NCBI GenBank assembly: GCA_025738555.1
Contig: JAOVFP010000004.1
Span: forward strand, 1,550,001 to 1,614,000
From: Cyathus striatus
Taxonomy: Eukaryota; Basidiomycota; Agaricomycetes; Agaricales; Nidulariaceae
Direction of reading: 5' to 3'
Length of the DNA stretch: 64,000 nt
Positions within the stretch are counted from its first letter, which is position 1; every line of letters starts with the position of its first letter. The position numbers and the translations under genes are program-made. Of this stretch, positions 9,165-21,265 are shown in pieces. The notes below the pieces were generated by a model. The model made no database searches. It saw only the letters and a list, made by a program, of their open reading frames with translations, and was not told the origin of the DNA.

Positions 9165-12100
9165 TGACATATATGCATCACCGAGGACACGTTATCGTGT
9201 AGCAATCGTTCGATGATAGAGGACCACAGGTGGTGCGTAGTCCACTTTACCTCGGAGCAGAATGCGGATGTACGAGCCTCGGAACTCGGGATCGGAACTC
9301 GGAGATTGATATCGTTGGTATAAGATAAGTTACCGAGGAGATTTAGTGCCATCGGTTTCCGGTTTATAACCGTGCTGGTAGCAAGCGAGACGTTGCAGAG
9401 ATTTACTAGAACGTGAAGAGCTCGACGAAGTGTTCGAGTAAAGTCTTGACAATGAAGAGGGAAACTCGAGGTTGAAGGTTCCTATACAAAGAAAAGCGAG
9501 TCGCTGGCACGTCCGTCCAGCGTTAAGGTTCTAAGGTAATAAAACACGATAATCAGCGACGAATACGAACGAAAACAGATGAGAACTTCGAGTTGAAGTT
9601 CTGAGATGAAAATTGAGTGAACGAAGTTTCTTCGACGAGTTTGGACGAATATAGCGGTGCAGTACGTTACAGACAGCGACAGAACGATTTGGAACGCTTA
9701 AGACAAGAGCTCGAGGGGGTGAACTTCACTGGATTGCAATATACCTAGATGTACAGTTTAAATAGTAGAAAAGAATGAAATATACCTAAAAGAGCGAAAT
9801 GAGTGTAAGTAAAGCCAAGAAAAGAGATAGTATTAGAATAACTGTTTCAGGGAGACGAAACATGAGCCTGTTTTCAATAGAATGCAAAGGATGAATAAGA
9901 AAGATAAGGAGAGGAAGAGAATATATTGAGAAGTCGATATGGAGATGATTAGACTTTAAGGTGCCACTGTTGAGCGGTCTCTCGGTTACTTGAGTCAGTG
10001 TTGTAAGCATTCTTGTGGTGGTCTTGGTGTTGACTATATGGCTAGCGTTGTGGCGAAGGGGGTGGAGGCGGAGAGCGTCGGGGAGCGTGTTGAGGTGGCA
10101 AAGACGATAGCGTAGACGCGCAGTTTCAAGGAACAGGTCACGTGACTATACGCGTTCACAGAACTTGCAGAATTGTTCGTTCCACAGTGCAGGCCGAACG
10201 CCTGCTCTACAACAACTGGCATGAATCTGAATATGCATTTATACCAGCAGAGCTTAGAATATGTGGAGCAACATCGGTACGGAGATCTAGTGCAAGTCTA
10301 GCTCTTGCTCGGAGGCAAACGTTGTTCACCGGTACCGGTATATCCTGATCGCCAATGCGGACTTTTCTGTATGATGAGTACACATCAGATTCGAAGTATT
10401 AAACCAGGCTTGGAGACTAAAAAACTCGAAAACGCAGGAAGAGAACGAGCGCAGTTCTTAAAGCAGAATCGAAGTCTATGAACCATGTCGCTGCACAGTG
10501 ATAATAGTAAAAGACTGCGCAGCCCTTAAGGCAGGCGAGGTTAAGAAACGACTTGGACGAGAAGAAGTACTTGGTATGCTGCGAGGCGGGAAGTCATATA
10601 TCATCGCCTAAGTGGGCGTGTGAAGACACGACGATACTAATAGCGAGCGCAGTGTGGGGTGGTGGGATTTTGTGGGGAAGCGCAGTTGTTGCCTTGTCTC
10701 TTGAGCGTGTAATTGAGACTCTAGTTGAGTACACCAGATATCGTGTTATACTGAAGCGGACTGTGTGGATAGAGGATAATACAGACTTTTCCTCGAGCGT
10801 AGGATATACCTTCCGGAGAGGTATCGCGTGATATAGCAGACTCTTCGAATACCTCATGACGAGTTTGGGGACGATTGCGTGCCGGGCCTGGCAGGGCGGT
10901 GGAGGATAGTCGACAAGTACGCGGTTGTGGGCTTGAGCGTGCGATGTACTCACCCAAAACGCGTATAAGTGTCGTGCGATAAAGCAAACCGTTCGAACAC
11001 TCATGACGCAGGGCCTATCTCAGGCAGAACGATACGCAGTATTAGACTTAACCGTGCGATTGATCCTCTTCACTAATTCAAGTAGTACCAGAGTGCAGGA
11101 GAGAGAATGTGCGATTAATGCAACATCCCATGACGAATTTGGAGGCGGTTTCTGGGCCTCGCCAGGGCAGTGAAGGATACCCAGTTGTGGGCTTGAGCGT
11201 ATGATTCAATGATCCTCTTCATTAGTATCGTACCAGGGCGGGAGAGATATCGTGTGATGCAAGAGACTCTTCAAGTGCGGGGCCCGGGGAAGGTACTTTG
11301 AGTATACGCAGTTGCTGCCTTGAGCGTGCGATGGTTCGCGTGATAAAGTAGGCTTGCTAAGCGAAATTCGAATTGGAGTCCAAAGGCAGGGGCAGAAGGC
11401 ATTGACTTGGATGTGCAGTTCGTAGCTTGACCATGCGACTTGTTCGTAGTAGCATTAGTCTCGAGTCAGAGAGAGGGACAAAGTGCGGGGATAACTTACA
11501 GCGGACACCAATACAACGCCAGTGCCAACGCCCCAAAGCCAAGCACGGCTCGCCGCTCACTGCACTAGTACTAGACGGGCTAAGGTCCAAGGAGGATGTT
11601 CGAGATAAATCGATGATGAAACGTCTATGATATAACTGGGCGCGGTTGCATAGTACGTGCCTGATAACAGAATTGATGACGATGCGCGTACATATATCAT
11701 CGATAACATCCCTTGATATATTATTGTTCGATAATGCTGTTAAATGATGTGGGTTCCGTGAGCGGAGGGTGATGTGGGTGTTGTGACAGTGGGTAGCAAT
11801 GTACTAATAATTGTGATATGTGATAGGACAGGGAAAGTGAGGAGAGCGGGTGGATATAGTTGTACTGATAAATACGATAGACGCACTTCATGTTCATTGT
11901 TCAACGGCAAGGCACACTGCTACTGCACGTCTCCCACGTACTAGAACAAGGTAAGGACCCCGCAGGCAAGGTATAGCAAAAGCAGAGGCAAAATACAATG
12001 CAAAATGCAATGCGCAGTGCATGCCGTGCCGTCACTTTACTAACATCACCTAACAGTGGACCAGAAGCGGACGGGCGGGTTATCATTATTGTGGCTTGGG

Positions 12101-12400
12101 TGGGTGGGTTACCGTAGGACCTGATCCAGCTCTTGTTGCCATGTCTGTCAGTCATACGACATCTACATAGCACTCCTGGGCTCGACGTATCTCCAAACCC
12201 ACTGTCAGCGAACACATCCAGCCTCCAGAGATAATTTGAACAGGGTCTAGACATCCATACCAGTATCACGCACCAGTACGGAAGGAGTGTCGAGAAGGGA
12301 AGCAGAACAACGAGCGGACCAGGCCGCAGGCGTTCCAACTTCCACACAAATTACAACCTGTGGCTATGCCCATCATTTTTCCTTCGTTTCCTTTTTTGGA
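9165..12400 (+). repeat. R1 repeat, copy 1
   Basis: Non-coding repeat shared with 22590-25994 (same orientation) and 36627-39530 (inverted). Shared landmarks are ACCACAGGTGGTGCGTAGTC, GCAGAATGCGGATGTACGAG, a middle zone of imperfect ~100 bp subrepeats built on CTTGAGCGTGCGATTGATCC, and a 3' end of type TTTCCTTTTTTGGA. Copy 1 has a long stretch (about 9380-10200) not evident in copy 2. No open frame resembles a transposase or polymerase, so the class is undetermined. The limits are approximate. Confidence 0.65.
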
Positions 12401-12422
12401 CTGACAGTTGTTCACCACTATG

Positions 12423-13110
12423 TAGTGTTGCCACGGTTCGACTCCACTCCACTTGGTTTGACTTTTACCGGTTTTATGGAGTTGACAGCGGAAGGGTCGA
12501 GTCGAGTTGTGCCTGAGTCATGCACTCGACTTGACTTGCGACTAAGTCATCGACTTACATATAAATCAGGTGTTATTGAGATTTTTACTAGTAAAACTCA
12601 CTCTGAAAGAATATATAAATGATATATCCTATTTTATACACGTATGCAGATACTTACAATGATTTTTGTGATATGGTTCATGTTTAAAGTCACAATTGTT
12701 GCGGAGAAAGTTGAAGGAATATAAGCGCTTATCGCACAGGGCTGACATTGCGTGTATACACTTGGTGGCGGGCGCCTACCAGTAAGTTACCAAAGTAAAG
12801 ATATGATTCATAACACAATATTTGTAAAAACACCATAATTAAAGCTAAGATCAGGTAGAAATTATCTCTGAATTAAAATGTGTGCTATATTAACTTGATA
12901 CGCAAGACATGCCGCCGTACGAGGTAGGCTACACTGGAAAGCTGATATACGAGATTTTCTGTGCGACTTAAAGCGACTAAGTCGACTTCGAGTCAACCTC
13001 ATCTGGAAGTCAGGTCGTGAAAACCGAAAGTCAACATTGTCGACTCGGCTCGACTTTTTCGGTCCCACTTGTACGGTTCGCGGTTTTCGAGTCGAACCGT
13101 GGCAACACTA
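12423..13110. mobile_element. non-autonomous hAT-like element (688 bp)
   Basis: Both ends carry a perfect 22 bp terminal inverted repeat beginning TAGTGTTGCCACGGTTCGAC. The flanks are identical 8 bp direct repeats, CCACTATG, at 12415-12422 and 13111-13118. An 8 bp target duplication is the signature of the hAT superfamily. No transposase frame is present. Subterminal GTCGA-rich repeats occur on both sides. Confidence 0.9.
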
Positions 13111-13647
13111 CCACTATGTATCCTCACAGCTGTTAAACTTGTGTTACACCACAAATACCATTGCAGTACATGCTGGTGTAAACCCTACCCAGTTGATTTT
13201 CAAATTCATTCTTAGCGGTTTTGAAAGTGTCGAGTTCGGTACTAGTACTGTACCATTGACATATTAGTTTTTTTAGTATTTAAACCTCTGTAGTTACACT
13301 ACAAAATCTAATCGAGTTTTACTCCCTCTCGTCTTAGAACACCCTAGATCAGATGGACGTCTCGATCGACTCGTATATTTTGTCTTTGTTTAGGTACACC
13401 CAGCGCACTTTCCACCTCTTCAACCAATTGGAGTGTGACGGTCCGAACCTCTGTCCACAACCAGTTTCAATGGCTTAGCTTAACCTATAAGAACATTGTG
13501 AGGCCCCTAATATTTTCCTTTGTACCTCTGTTCGCGCCCCTCTGTGATGCATGAGTATATATCTCAACTGTTCTGTTCATGGTCCGTTGTGACGCATGAC
13601 GGAACAGTCGGTCGAAATAGTACAGTAATAATTCCCTTTGTTATGAA
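13111..13647. other. intergenic, nothing recognised
   Basis: Moderately AT-rich sequence after the hAT-like element. I see no coding signature beyond the BTB tail relic that follows. Confidence 0.4.
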
Positions 13648-13787
13648 ATTTTGGAGTGGAAAAAGATTGCTCCAAATAAAATTTACATTATTCAGAAGTT
13701 TAGATCTTTCTTTGACCAGGCACATTATCCACTACCAAAGACGACAACAAGTTTAAAATGTCACTATTATAGCCAAATCAACCATGA
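13648..13787 (+). pseudogene. BTB family 3' tail relic
   Basis: Only the end of exon 3 and the microexon survive: EWKKIAPNKI, then QKF-R-SFFDQ, then the intron-3 region and CCA AAT CAA CCA TGA, matching the microexons of D and I-M. The donor is mutated from CAGGTA to CAGGCA. No BTB core lies upstream. Confidence 0.7.
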
Positions 13788-14399
13788 ACGTTTGAACTTT
13801 GGGATTCGTTTCAATTCTTGGCTATATTTTCCTAGATGACAACAGACGATGCCCGGAGCATACGCCTCGCTATATACCACTAGATAATACTAGATAGACT
13901 TTTCACTGGGTTTGAACTCCGACTTCCCAGCAGCTAAATCTGAAGGAGTGCCGAACACTGTCTGAAACTGAATGTGACCCGGTGTGACGAATTTTGCACA
14001 TGTGCATGAATTGGGTCCCTTCTTTTATGGTCGCCTGGCTATACGTCATGTCGACCATTTTGCATACAAATTACAGATCCTAAAAGCTTAGAGGCACAGC
14101 GTTAAAATGGTGTATTCTACATGTGAAACGGGTACGTGGATGTGAAGATATCGTAGAAATAAAAATGTTTTGCATTACTCAGGAACCGATAGTATGACCT
14201 GCATACAGCAAAATTTCATGTAGCATCTATGACTCGGGGAAGTAGGTATATTTATAAACACCAATAGCATGAGTTCGAAACGGGGAAAACGCGGTGGAAG
14301 AACACTATCCTCGTGACAGTGACCAGTCTACTTAGATTCTTTTAAGGACACATGCACACCAATCTTCGTCGACCATCATTATCAGCACATACCTTGAAC
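13788..14399. other. intergenic upstream of BTB E
   Basis: No gene seen. The last ~50 bp (CAATCTTCGTCGACCATCAT) resemble the leader of D (7865) and H, so this is the E promoter. The frame that opens at 14352 includes 16 leader codons, and the family start is the ATG at 14400. Confidence 0.5.
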
Positions 14400-15403
14400 A
14401 TGAGAACATCCTCCAACTGGTCTGTCGAGCGATCAGAAGTATGTGAGTACGTTTTCAAGGCTCGTTATCATTTGTTTCACCTGGACATGGCAGTCAACAA
14501 GTCGGATGCAGATGTTACTCTCAAGTCGAGTGACGGCGTATTGTTCTTGTTGCACAAGAAAAATCTTTCTACTCATGCTGGCGGATTTCCTCCCGAAGAA
14601 TTCAGCGTCGGAACTGAAGATATCGTTGTTCCACATGAAGCTAAGATCCTCGAACTGTTGTTCCCGTTCCTATATCCCCCCAATTTTCCAAGCCTTGTAA
14701 ATCTACCATTTAGTATCTTGATGAGCCTGGCATGCGTGGCAGATATGTACATGATTTATGCCGCTACTTTGGCATGTCGGATGCGCATGCAGTACCTAGT
14801 GCAACATTACGCGATGTTGAACAGTCACGAGAAATTCACGGAAAACGAGAAAGACAATCTGAAGAGAATCGTCACATATGCTGTAGATCACTCTTACCCG
14901 GAAATCATAGACGAAGCATCTCCATTGCTAGCAATCTCAGGTCCGCTTCATTCAACTATTTTTTTGTTTCCAATGGAACGACAGACATCTTGGGTACATA
15001 CCGTACCACTAATATGTCTAACTTGTTCACATCTCTTTTCCACTTTTAGGCCCTATACCGGGAGCAGTTTGTAGCAGCCCATCAGGACGCATGCCGGGAG
15101 ATGATACAGCACGGAAAGGGCTGTTTAATGTATCTCTGTCAACATAAAGCTACGCGCAAAGGCAATTTGTGGCTTAGCGATATGTTGTCTCTCGAACGTG
15201 TCCTGTCAAATTTTGACCAGACATGTCGTCAAAAGGCGCTTAATGCTTGGAAAATTACGGTTCAGCACAGAGTTGAAAATCTTCGGAAATTCAGTGATTT
15301 TTGGAATGAGGTACTATAACCCACATAGAGAGCATAATGACTCATGCTTATCATATAATTCCTATAGCCACTGGTAGGACTTCAGGAGTCCTATTATCGC
15401 TAG
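14400..15403 (+). CDS. BTB/POZ family protein (copy E)
   Basis: Proposed exons are 14400-14442, 14494-14993, 15050-15310 and 15368-15403, about 279 aa. Start MRTSSNWSVERSEV follows the H-type leader. The BTB core is NKSDADVTLKSSDGVLFLLH, HAGGFPPEEF, ILELLFPFLYPPNFPSLVN, with ACVADMYMIYAATLACRMRM in place of the usual AAEKY. Exon 3 (ALYREQFVAAHQDACREM) lacks the neat H-x3-C-x2-C and ends KFSDFWNE; the last exon PLVGLQESYYR is longer than the usual microexon. It is the most divergent intact copy on the plus strand and is not part of the duplicated unit. Confidence 0.8.
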
Positions 15404-15789
15404 AATACTCAAATACTCATTCAATCGTTGTATCTGCGATAAGAAAAGGCTATAGACTACAATAAAGTGCGAGAAATATTGGTACTAGGCATAACATGAA
15501 GAGGCATGAGAGACTGACTCAATTGGTTCGCGGAGTAAAATTAAAAGTGGTAGCAATAAAAGTTGAATGAATTGGCAACTCAGGAAAGAAGCATCTAACA
15601 ATGGGCAGGGGAACGGGGTGTTCTGTGCGGCATGGGTATGTTTACTGCATCCGACGCGTGCAGCCTAGAAAATCGACACCCAGCGGACCTCCAATATGGC
15701 TGATTGCGGCAATGTAACACTGCGTGACAAACTCAAAAATGGCGACTCGACGGGATTGGCGAAGTGTTAATTAATGACACTATGTACCT
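15404..15789. other. intergenic, nothing recognised
   Basis: No open frame or repeat identified between E and the second duplication unit. Confidence 0.4.
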
Positions 15790-15986
15790 AGAAAATAAAT
15801 AGACATGTGGTTACCATGTTCGATCTCTGACCTCATGAATAGGTCGGCCACGGTCTCACCCAAGTCTCGCTCTCTTTATTGCTATCCATCTCAAAGCATG
15901 GACTCTCCTGTAAAAAAATCGGAAAAACGTCAGTATGCTATCATATCATTGCTACTTATCTCATCTTACATGTTTATGCTGCAGTC

Positions 15987-16153
15987 AACAATTCAAGGAT
16001 CTCAGATTTCTCTGAAAGTTCTATATGTTCACTTTCAATACTGGTATCAGCAGGAGGAAATCCGCCAGTGTGGATGGAAAGGTTCCTTTTGTGTAAGGCA
16101 GACAAAACGCTGTCGATCGACTTGAAAGTAGCGTCTGCATCAGGCAAGTTGTT
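15987..16153 (-). other. inverted BTB-core segment inside pseudogene F
   Basis: Read on the minus strand this stretch encodes LPDADATFKSIDSVLSALHK, then HTGGFPPADT and SEKSEILEL. The surrounding gene is on the plus strand. The segment is bounded by AAC (15987) and GTT (16151), so flipping it restores collinearity with gene B. Confidence 0.85.
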
Positions 16154-16640
16154 ATTCTAGTTCGTATATCCCCCTGACGTCCCAGTCCTTATGGATATAT
16201 CACTTGATCTTCTCCTGGAATTTGCATGCATCGCCAAGAAATACATTGTGTACATTGTTACACCTCTTTATCGGGTACACATGCTATACATTGTGCGAAG
16301 TCACAGTACTTTAAACGGTCGAAAAAGTATCACATCCGCTGATAAAGACATTCTCAAGTTGATCGTCATATGCGCAACATATCACTCTTATATGGAGATT
16401 CTCGACAAGAAGCTCCATTACTAATGCCCGAGTGGCTAAATTCCACAGTTTTTCTGTTTCCACTCGAGCTACAGACATCCTGGGTACTGACAGCATCAGT
16501 TGCTTATAATTTTGATATCTGGTGTCTGATACATTTACAGGCTATATACCGAGAGCAATGGATAGATGTTCAACGTGGCTCCTACTCACGACTAGTAACC
16601 CACAGAATACAGTGTGATGCATGCAGAAATCGTTCAGATC

Positions 16641-17732
16641 TGTCACAAAAGTTTAGTTTGCCATGCAATGGATTAAGAGGCATCTTAAGAGCTTAAGGCA
16701 GAGGCCGACCTACAAGGCAAATTGTTGAACACATAATTATAGGATGTGTTATAAGGTACGGCTGAGAGCCTTATAACGCAATATAGGCAGCCCGGGTATG
16801 TAAAGGACATGTAAGAGTTACTGTGCAGTCTTACAAGAAAGCACACCATCACATTGCTTATAATGGAGCATAATAGATGATTCATAAAAATAAGCAAACC
16901 GTTACTGAATACATCCAAATGAAAGAATATTCGTTGATTTCTACAATGAAATGATATTATCATATGTATCTGTATCTACAGTGTATACTAATGTTAACAA
17001 GCAGTCTATATTATATACGCTCACACAGAATGCAACTGGGTCAATTAGTTAGTAGTATGGTTATTACTATGACTTACCAAGATGTTTGACTTACCTTATC
17101 TAACTCTACTTACTCCTTACCTCAGGGCTTGAAGCCGCACAAACAAGCAATGGCGCAGTGTTTTTATACCTTTTAGAAACGTAGTTTAGTCAGCCTGTAC
17201 CGGATCTTGCGCAGTCTCGGCACAGACTACCCCTAAGTTTCGGAACTGAGCATGGCTTCACCCTGACTAAGCTGGACAGGCCCACATTTCGCCCACACTT
17301 TCACCTGTCACCTCTTACAACCTGGAACTTGTTCCGATCTTGTCACTAATTTATTTAATGGGATGTATAAATTTTCATATATTTGGTATATTAATTGCAA
17401 ATCATGTTCTTTGAGTGCGCTACAGCACAGATAGTGTATAGTATACATTAAATGTACCTATATTAGAAGTTAATTTTGTACCTGTTGCAAGATCCTATAA
17501 TAATTGCACAATATTGAGGCTGCCTTGAAATTCATGCTTAATATTTAGAGCACCCTACAATCAATCACATCACACCCACATTTCACATAAGGCCTTGTGT
17601 GCCGGTCTGGTTCTTAAAGTGGCTTGTAAGCACATTGTAAGATCTTTGCTACTGCCTTAAAATCATCTCACAATTTATTTTGGTGGGAATAAAGGCTTAA
17701 GGCCTTACAATGCAAATTGTATTTTCGTGACA
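16641..17732. mobile_element. non-autonomous TIR element (1092 bp) in F exon 3
   Basis: Gene B is uninterrupted here (CAGATCCTTTGAGCC). F has CAGATC, then the insert, then TCCTTTAAGCC, giving a 2 bp TC duplication. The insert ends are imperfect inverted repeats: left TGTCACAAAAGTTTAGTTTG, right end read inverted TGTCACGAAAATACAATTTG. The interior is rich in TTAAGGC and CTTACAA motifs and has no coding frame. Superfamily not assigned. Confidence 0.8.
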
Positions 17733-17912
17733 TCCTTTAAGCCTGGCAGATTTGCAGATTGTTGAAGATTCCTTTCTCTTAATAAGGTTAACATGTATGG
17801 AAGGAATAAGTGAATAGGGAGGAGAAGTGAAACATAAAATTACTTCCAAAATTAGAAGCTTCAGCACTATCTGCAGTCAGGTACCGTGCATTTTGTAAAC
17901 GAGTAAAACTGA

Positions 17913-18993
17913 TCACACGGCGAACAAATGACGTTCCAGTACCGTCGAAAGTCAGTCATTCCAATAACTTTCCAGTCGCCATTCCAGTTCCAGGCACGTG
18001 TAATACTCATGTACCGGCTTGTAAATACAAAAGATATTGGTGAGCTGTCTTGTTTATATAATTGATAAGAACTGAACTGGTTTTGTCGAACACATGGTAG
18101 ATTCCTTTGTGATTGGAAGGTTTCCCACACGTTAGCATCGTTTGGTGCGTTGCTAATTGCACCACACCCATTTACTGGCATCTCTTGTTTCCTCCTGCAA
18201 GAAATGTACACTGGGTTATGTTGTTTCCCTTCAACTTCAAAATCAATATTTGGTTATATAACCTGCTTTATTTTTTCTCCTTGTCAACCATATATTTTCT
18301 TCTTCGTTTCATTGAAATATTTCAACTATACATCTCTAATGACATATAGAAATAATAAATGATTTGGTTTCTATCTCTTACTGGTTACTGTAGCTTATGT
18401 TGTAAGGGAGCGAGCATTCCAGATCCAGTCATCCTCCCGTCCCACCTTTTTTTTTCTTTTTTTTTTGTGAGAAAAGGTGGTGTTAGTGTGATACATACAA
18501 CAAAATAAATGGTGTAAAATACCTACAATGATAAGGGTGGTCAGTGCCAAAAGATGGTGTACATTCAATTGTCTTTGTGAGAGAAATACATTGGTGCAAC
18601 TGTATACTGTTACTAAACCTATTTCATACTTCTTCTGTATTATAGAAATCTACATCTGTGACCTTCATTTATTTCATCTATGTAGCAACAACCATTAGAT
18701 TATATTTCTGACATAACTGTGAGCTAATATGGATAACTAAAAGCGAAGACAAATAGTCATGGCTAGGCTCGGCCCTCTCCAGATATGCTTTCACATGCTG
18801 TTTTGGATAGGCATGCTGTCGGCATGTTTCGCCAAGCCAGCTCACCATTTTGTAGCCACCTGGGCCTTGTTTCCTTTGTTATATCAAGCTGATAAGTCAT
18901 CTATGTACGTGTTTGGAACTGGAATCGTCACTGGAAGGTTACTGGAATGACCGACTTTAGATCGTACTGGAACGACAATTGTTCGCCGTGTGA
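17913..18993. mobile_element. non-autonomous long-TIR element (1081 bp) in F intron 3
   Basis: The arms at about 17913-18000 and 18906-18993 are inverted copies of each other (TCACACGGCGAACAA... with repeated TTCCAGT motifs), roughly 88 bp with scattered mismatches. Gene B shows the empty site. A longer target duplication is not evident (at most GA). No transposase; poly-T near 18450. Superfamily not assigned. Confidence 0.8.
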
Positions 18994-19313
18994 GTATGCT
19001 AACTCTACTTACGACCTGCAGCTAGTTCTATCATGATAGTCATCTACCTCATTGTACCATTTTACCACGTTTTTGATCAATGTAAGGGGTAGAATGATAT
19101 TTGTGCACTGATGCAGCCTATTCGATATGTAAAATTCCCATTTTGTCTTCTGTGACTCGGAGAAAGAGGTTCAAGTATAACACGAGAGACGCCTAGCATG
19201 GGTATAAATGGAGTTAACATATCCTCGTGGCTTTCTCAGCTCTTCCAAAGAGCCCACACTGGAACATCGATCTTAGCCATCGATATCCACAAAGTTGTTC
19301 ATCCGCTCAAAAT

Positions 19314-20131
19314 ATGTCCTCCAATTCCTCTGCGACAATGAGATCTCAAATATGTGAGTATGGATTCAAGATATATCTACGTGTCGTTCATCGTTTATAT
19401 GAATATGATGTAGTCAATAAATCTGATGCCGATGTTGCCTTCAAGTCAAGCGACGGTGTTTTATTCGCAATACACAAGAGGAACCTTGCTCAGCACACGG
19501 GTGGATTTCCTCCTGAAGAGACTTGTGCCGGGCCTGAGGCCATTGAGCTTTCAGAAGAATCTGAAACCCTTGAACTGTTGTTTCAGTTCGTATATCCTCC
19601 CGATGACCCAAGCCTGAAAGAGGTATCATTCACAACGTTATTAAAGCTTGCATATGCAGCCGAGAAATATATGGTGTACATCGCCAGGTCAGCGTGTAAA
19701 ACGTTCGTGTTGTATCTCGTACAGAGGTACCATCGTAAAAACGCTCTCGAAAATTTGAAGTCTTCCGATGTAGACGATCTGAAATCGATAGTCAAATATG
19801 CCGCAGAGCACTCTTACCTGGACATCATAGATGATGCAGCATCTCTGCTAGTTCCTGAGCCTTTAAATTCAACGATTTTCTGTTTTACAAGCGAGCTACA
19901 GACGACCTGGGTAATGTGCATACTCTGCTACCTTTTCGTTTTCTAACATATTGTCAGGCCTTATATCGAGAGCAATGGATAATTATTCAATGTGATGCAA
20001 GCCAGCGCTTCTTAGGCCATAGGACTCACTGTGAAGCGTGCCGAGTTACTGTAGATACGATGAGCAAGCTTACAGATCTCATTAAAGAAAAGCCCCCCAA
20101 CCCCACTCGTGTCAATCCTATATTCGATTAA
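19314..20131 (+). CDS. BTB/POZ family protein (copy G), shortened C-terminus
   Basis: Proposed exons are 19314-19353, 19414-19910 and 19958-20131, about 236 aa. Exon 1 MSSNSSATMRSQI matches C and O. Core: NKSDADVAFKSSDGVLFAIH, HTGGFPPEETCAGPEA, LELLFQFVYPPDDPSLKE, YAAEKYMVYIARSACK. Exon 3 ALYREQWIIIQCDAS has HRTHCEACR. A one-base deletion in the Pro-rich stretch (KEKPPNPTR against KEKTPQSHS in C) shifts the frame and ends the protein at NPIFD about 20 residues early; the old FSFIR coding is still readable downstream. Possibly functional but C-terminally damaged. Confidence 0.78.
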
Positions 20132-20483
20132 GAAATGAAACGGATAGCAAAATTAAAGGAATTAAAAGGTTTAGTTTTATCCGTAATTAGGTCTTGTACA
20201 TAACATTCAGCTCGAGAATGATGTTAGCGATTATCATGATGCATACTGCCACTGATGCTAAATATTGCATGTAAGCGAAGCAACCTTTTTCTGATGGATA
20301 AAAAAATAAATTCACTGTAGTGAGGAGAATAGTTAGTCCTCCTATCTGTATATGTTATTTTAATAAATGTATGGAACGAACATTGGGAAACAGTGGGGGG
20401 GATGTTGCATTTCAATTGAATTAAGGGTCTTCTGAAAATTAGTCGTATCTGATTCATGAATATAAAACATTGCTGCTATATAA

Positions 20484-20830
20484 TCCAGACGATGTCGAAT
20501 CACACCCTCCATCAACAGAGTCAGTAGGCACACAAGTCCGAACAGGATCTACGAAGACAATTAATAATATACTTATATAGAACTGGTATACGGAACGTAC
20601 TTACCAAAGTACGGATGCACCTGAGATAAGTTGTCGCTGATGATCATACCGTAGAAGCTTGTCCAATAAATCGAAGGCTTCATTAGATATGTAACGTTTG
20701 TTTTCTGACGTGAGTCCATGGCAGGCCCCCGCGTTAAACGTTAACGTTAGAATTTGAAATTTGAAACTCCACGCAATTTCCATGACCCCAAACCATCTAC
20801 AACCGCATAAATAATCACAGCATTTCATAA
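20484..20830 (-). pseudogene. CK2-alpha relic (exons 7-8 plus 5' flank)
   Basis: Minus-strand frame shows [20 protein letters not shown], as exon 7 of the gene at 5605-7039, with the same donor and the exon 8 sequence towards 20490. Directly upstream the sequence jumps to the block that lies upstream of the complete gene (CCACGCAATTTCC; 7190-7290 there). Exons 1-6 are therefore deleted between the 5' flank and exon 7. The stop codon of exon 8 is also altered. Confidence 0.8.
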
Positions 20831-21265
20831 ATTAAGTAAATTTCGATTAGAAAGAATACTCATACAATGAACTCTCCTTTCCTACCGGCTCGGCTCTAGA
20901 AAAGGTTTAAATACCTGTAGCCAGGTCAGTTCGAATGTCTTGGGGTTCGATATGCTCACATAAGTACCCAATAAGTACCCATACACCTGAACGCGCTCAA
21001 CAGTTCAAAGTTGTAAGGAAGGTGTGTAATCACAAGGGGAACCCGAAAGACTCCATTATGGGCCAATTTGTCTCGTGAAAGCGTTACATACTTAGTAGTC
21101 AGATCAGTAGATCCCTGGGTAGTGATATGTACATAGGCACCCTTTTTAGAGTTTCACCCATATAATACTTCGTATGAACTCAAACTTAATTTGTGCGGCG
21201 AAGGCCGCGAGCCTACCACATGGTACATTGCCATATCTTCATCGACCACATTCATCACTTAAACC
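20831..21265. other. intergenic and promoter of BTB H
   Basis: No gene seen. Matches to 7.33-7.40 kb and to 7.76-7.86 kb (upstream of D) show it belongs to the duplicated unit. Confidence 0.5.

Larger units (their letters stand above)
15898..19036 (+). pseudogene. BTB/POZ pseudogene (copy F)
   Basis: A copy of gene B, broken four ways. Exon 1 (MDSPVKKSEK) and intron 1 are present. The BTB core from NLPDAD to LEL is inverted (15987-16153). Downstream coding resumes with FVYPPDVPVLMDISLDLLLE and LYRVHMLYIV but a frameshift follows at about 16411 (DKKLHY then stop). Exon 3 starts AIYREQWIDVQRGSY and is cut after HRIQCDACRNRSD by a 1092 bp element. Exon 3 resumes at 17735 with an in-frame TAG (GAATAGGGAGG where B has GAATGGGGAGG). 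Intron 3 holds a 1081 bp element, after which the microexon ends at 19036. Confidence 0.85.

Noticed and set aside
10553..11004. Opposed frames of 92 and 136 codons in R1 copy 1
   Set aside because: They lie in the subrepeat zone on both strands, with no conserved counterpart or motif.
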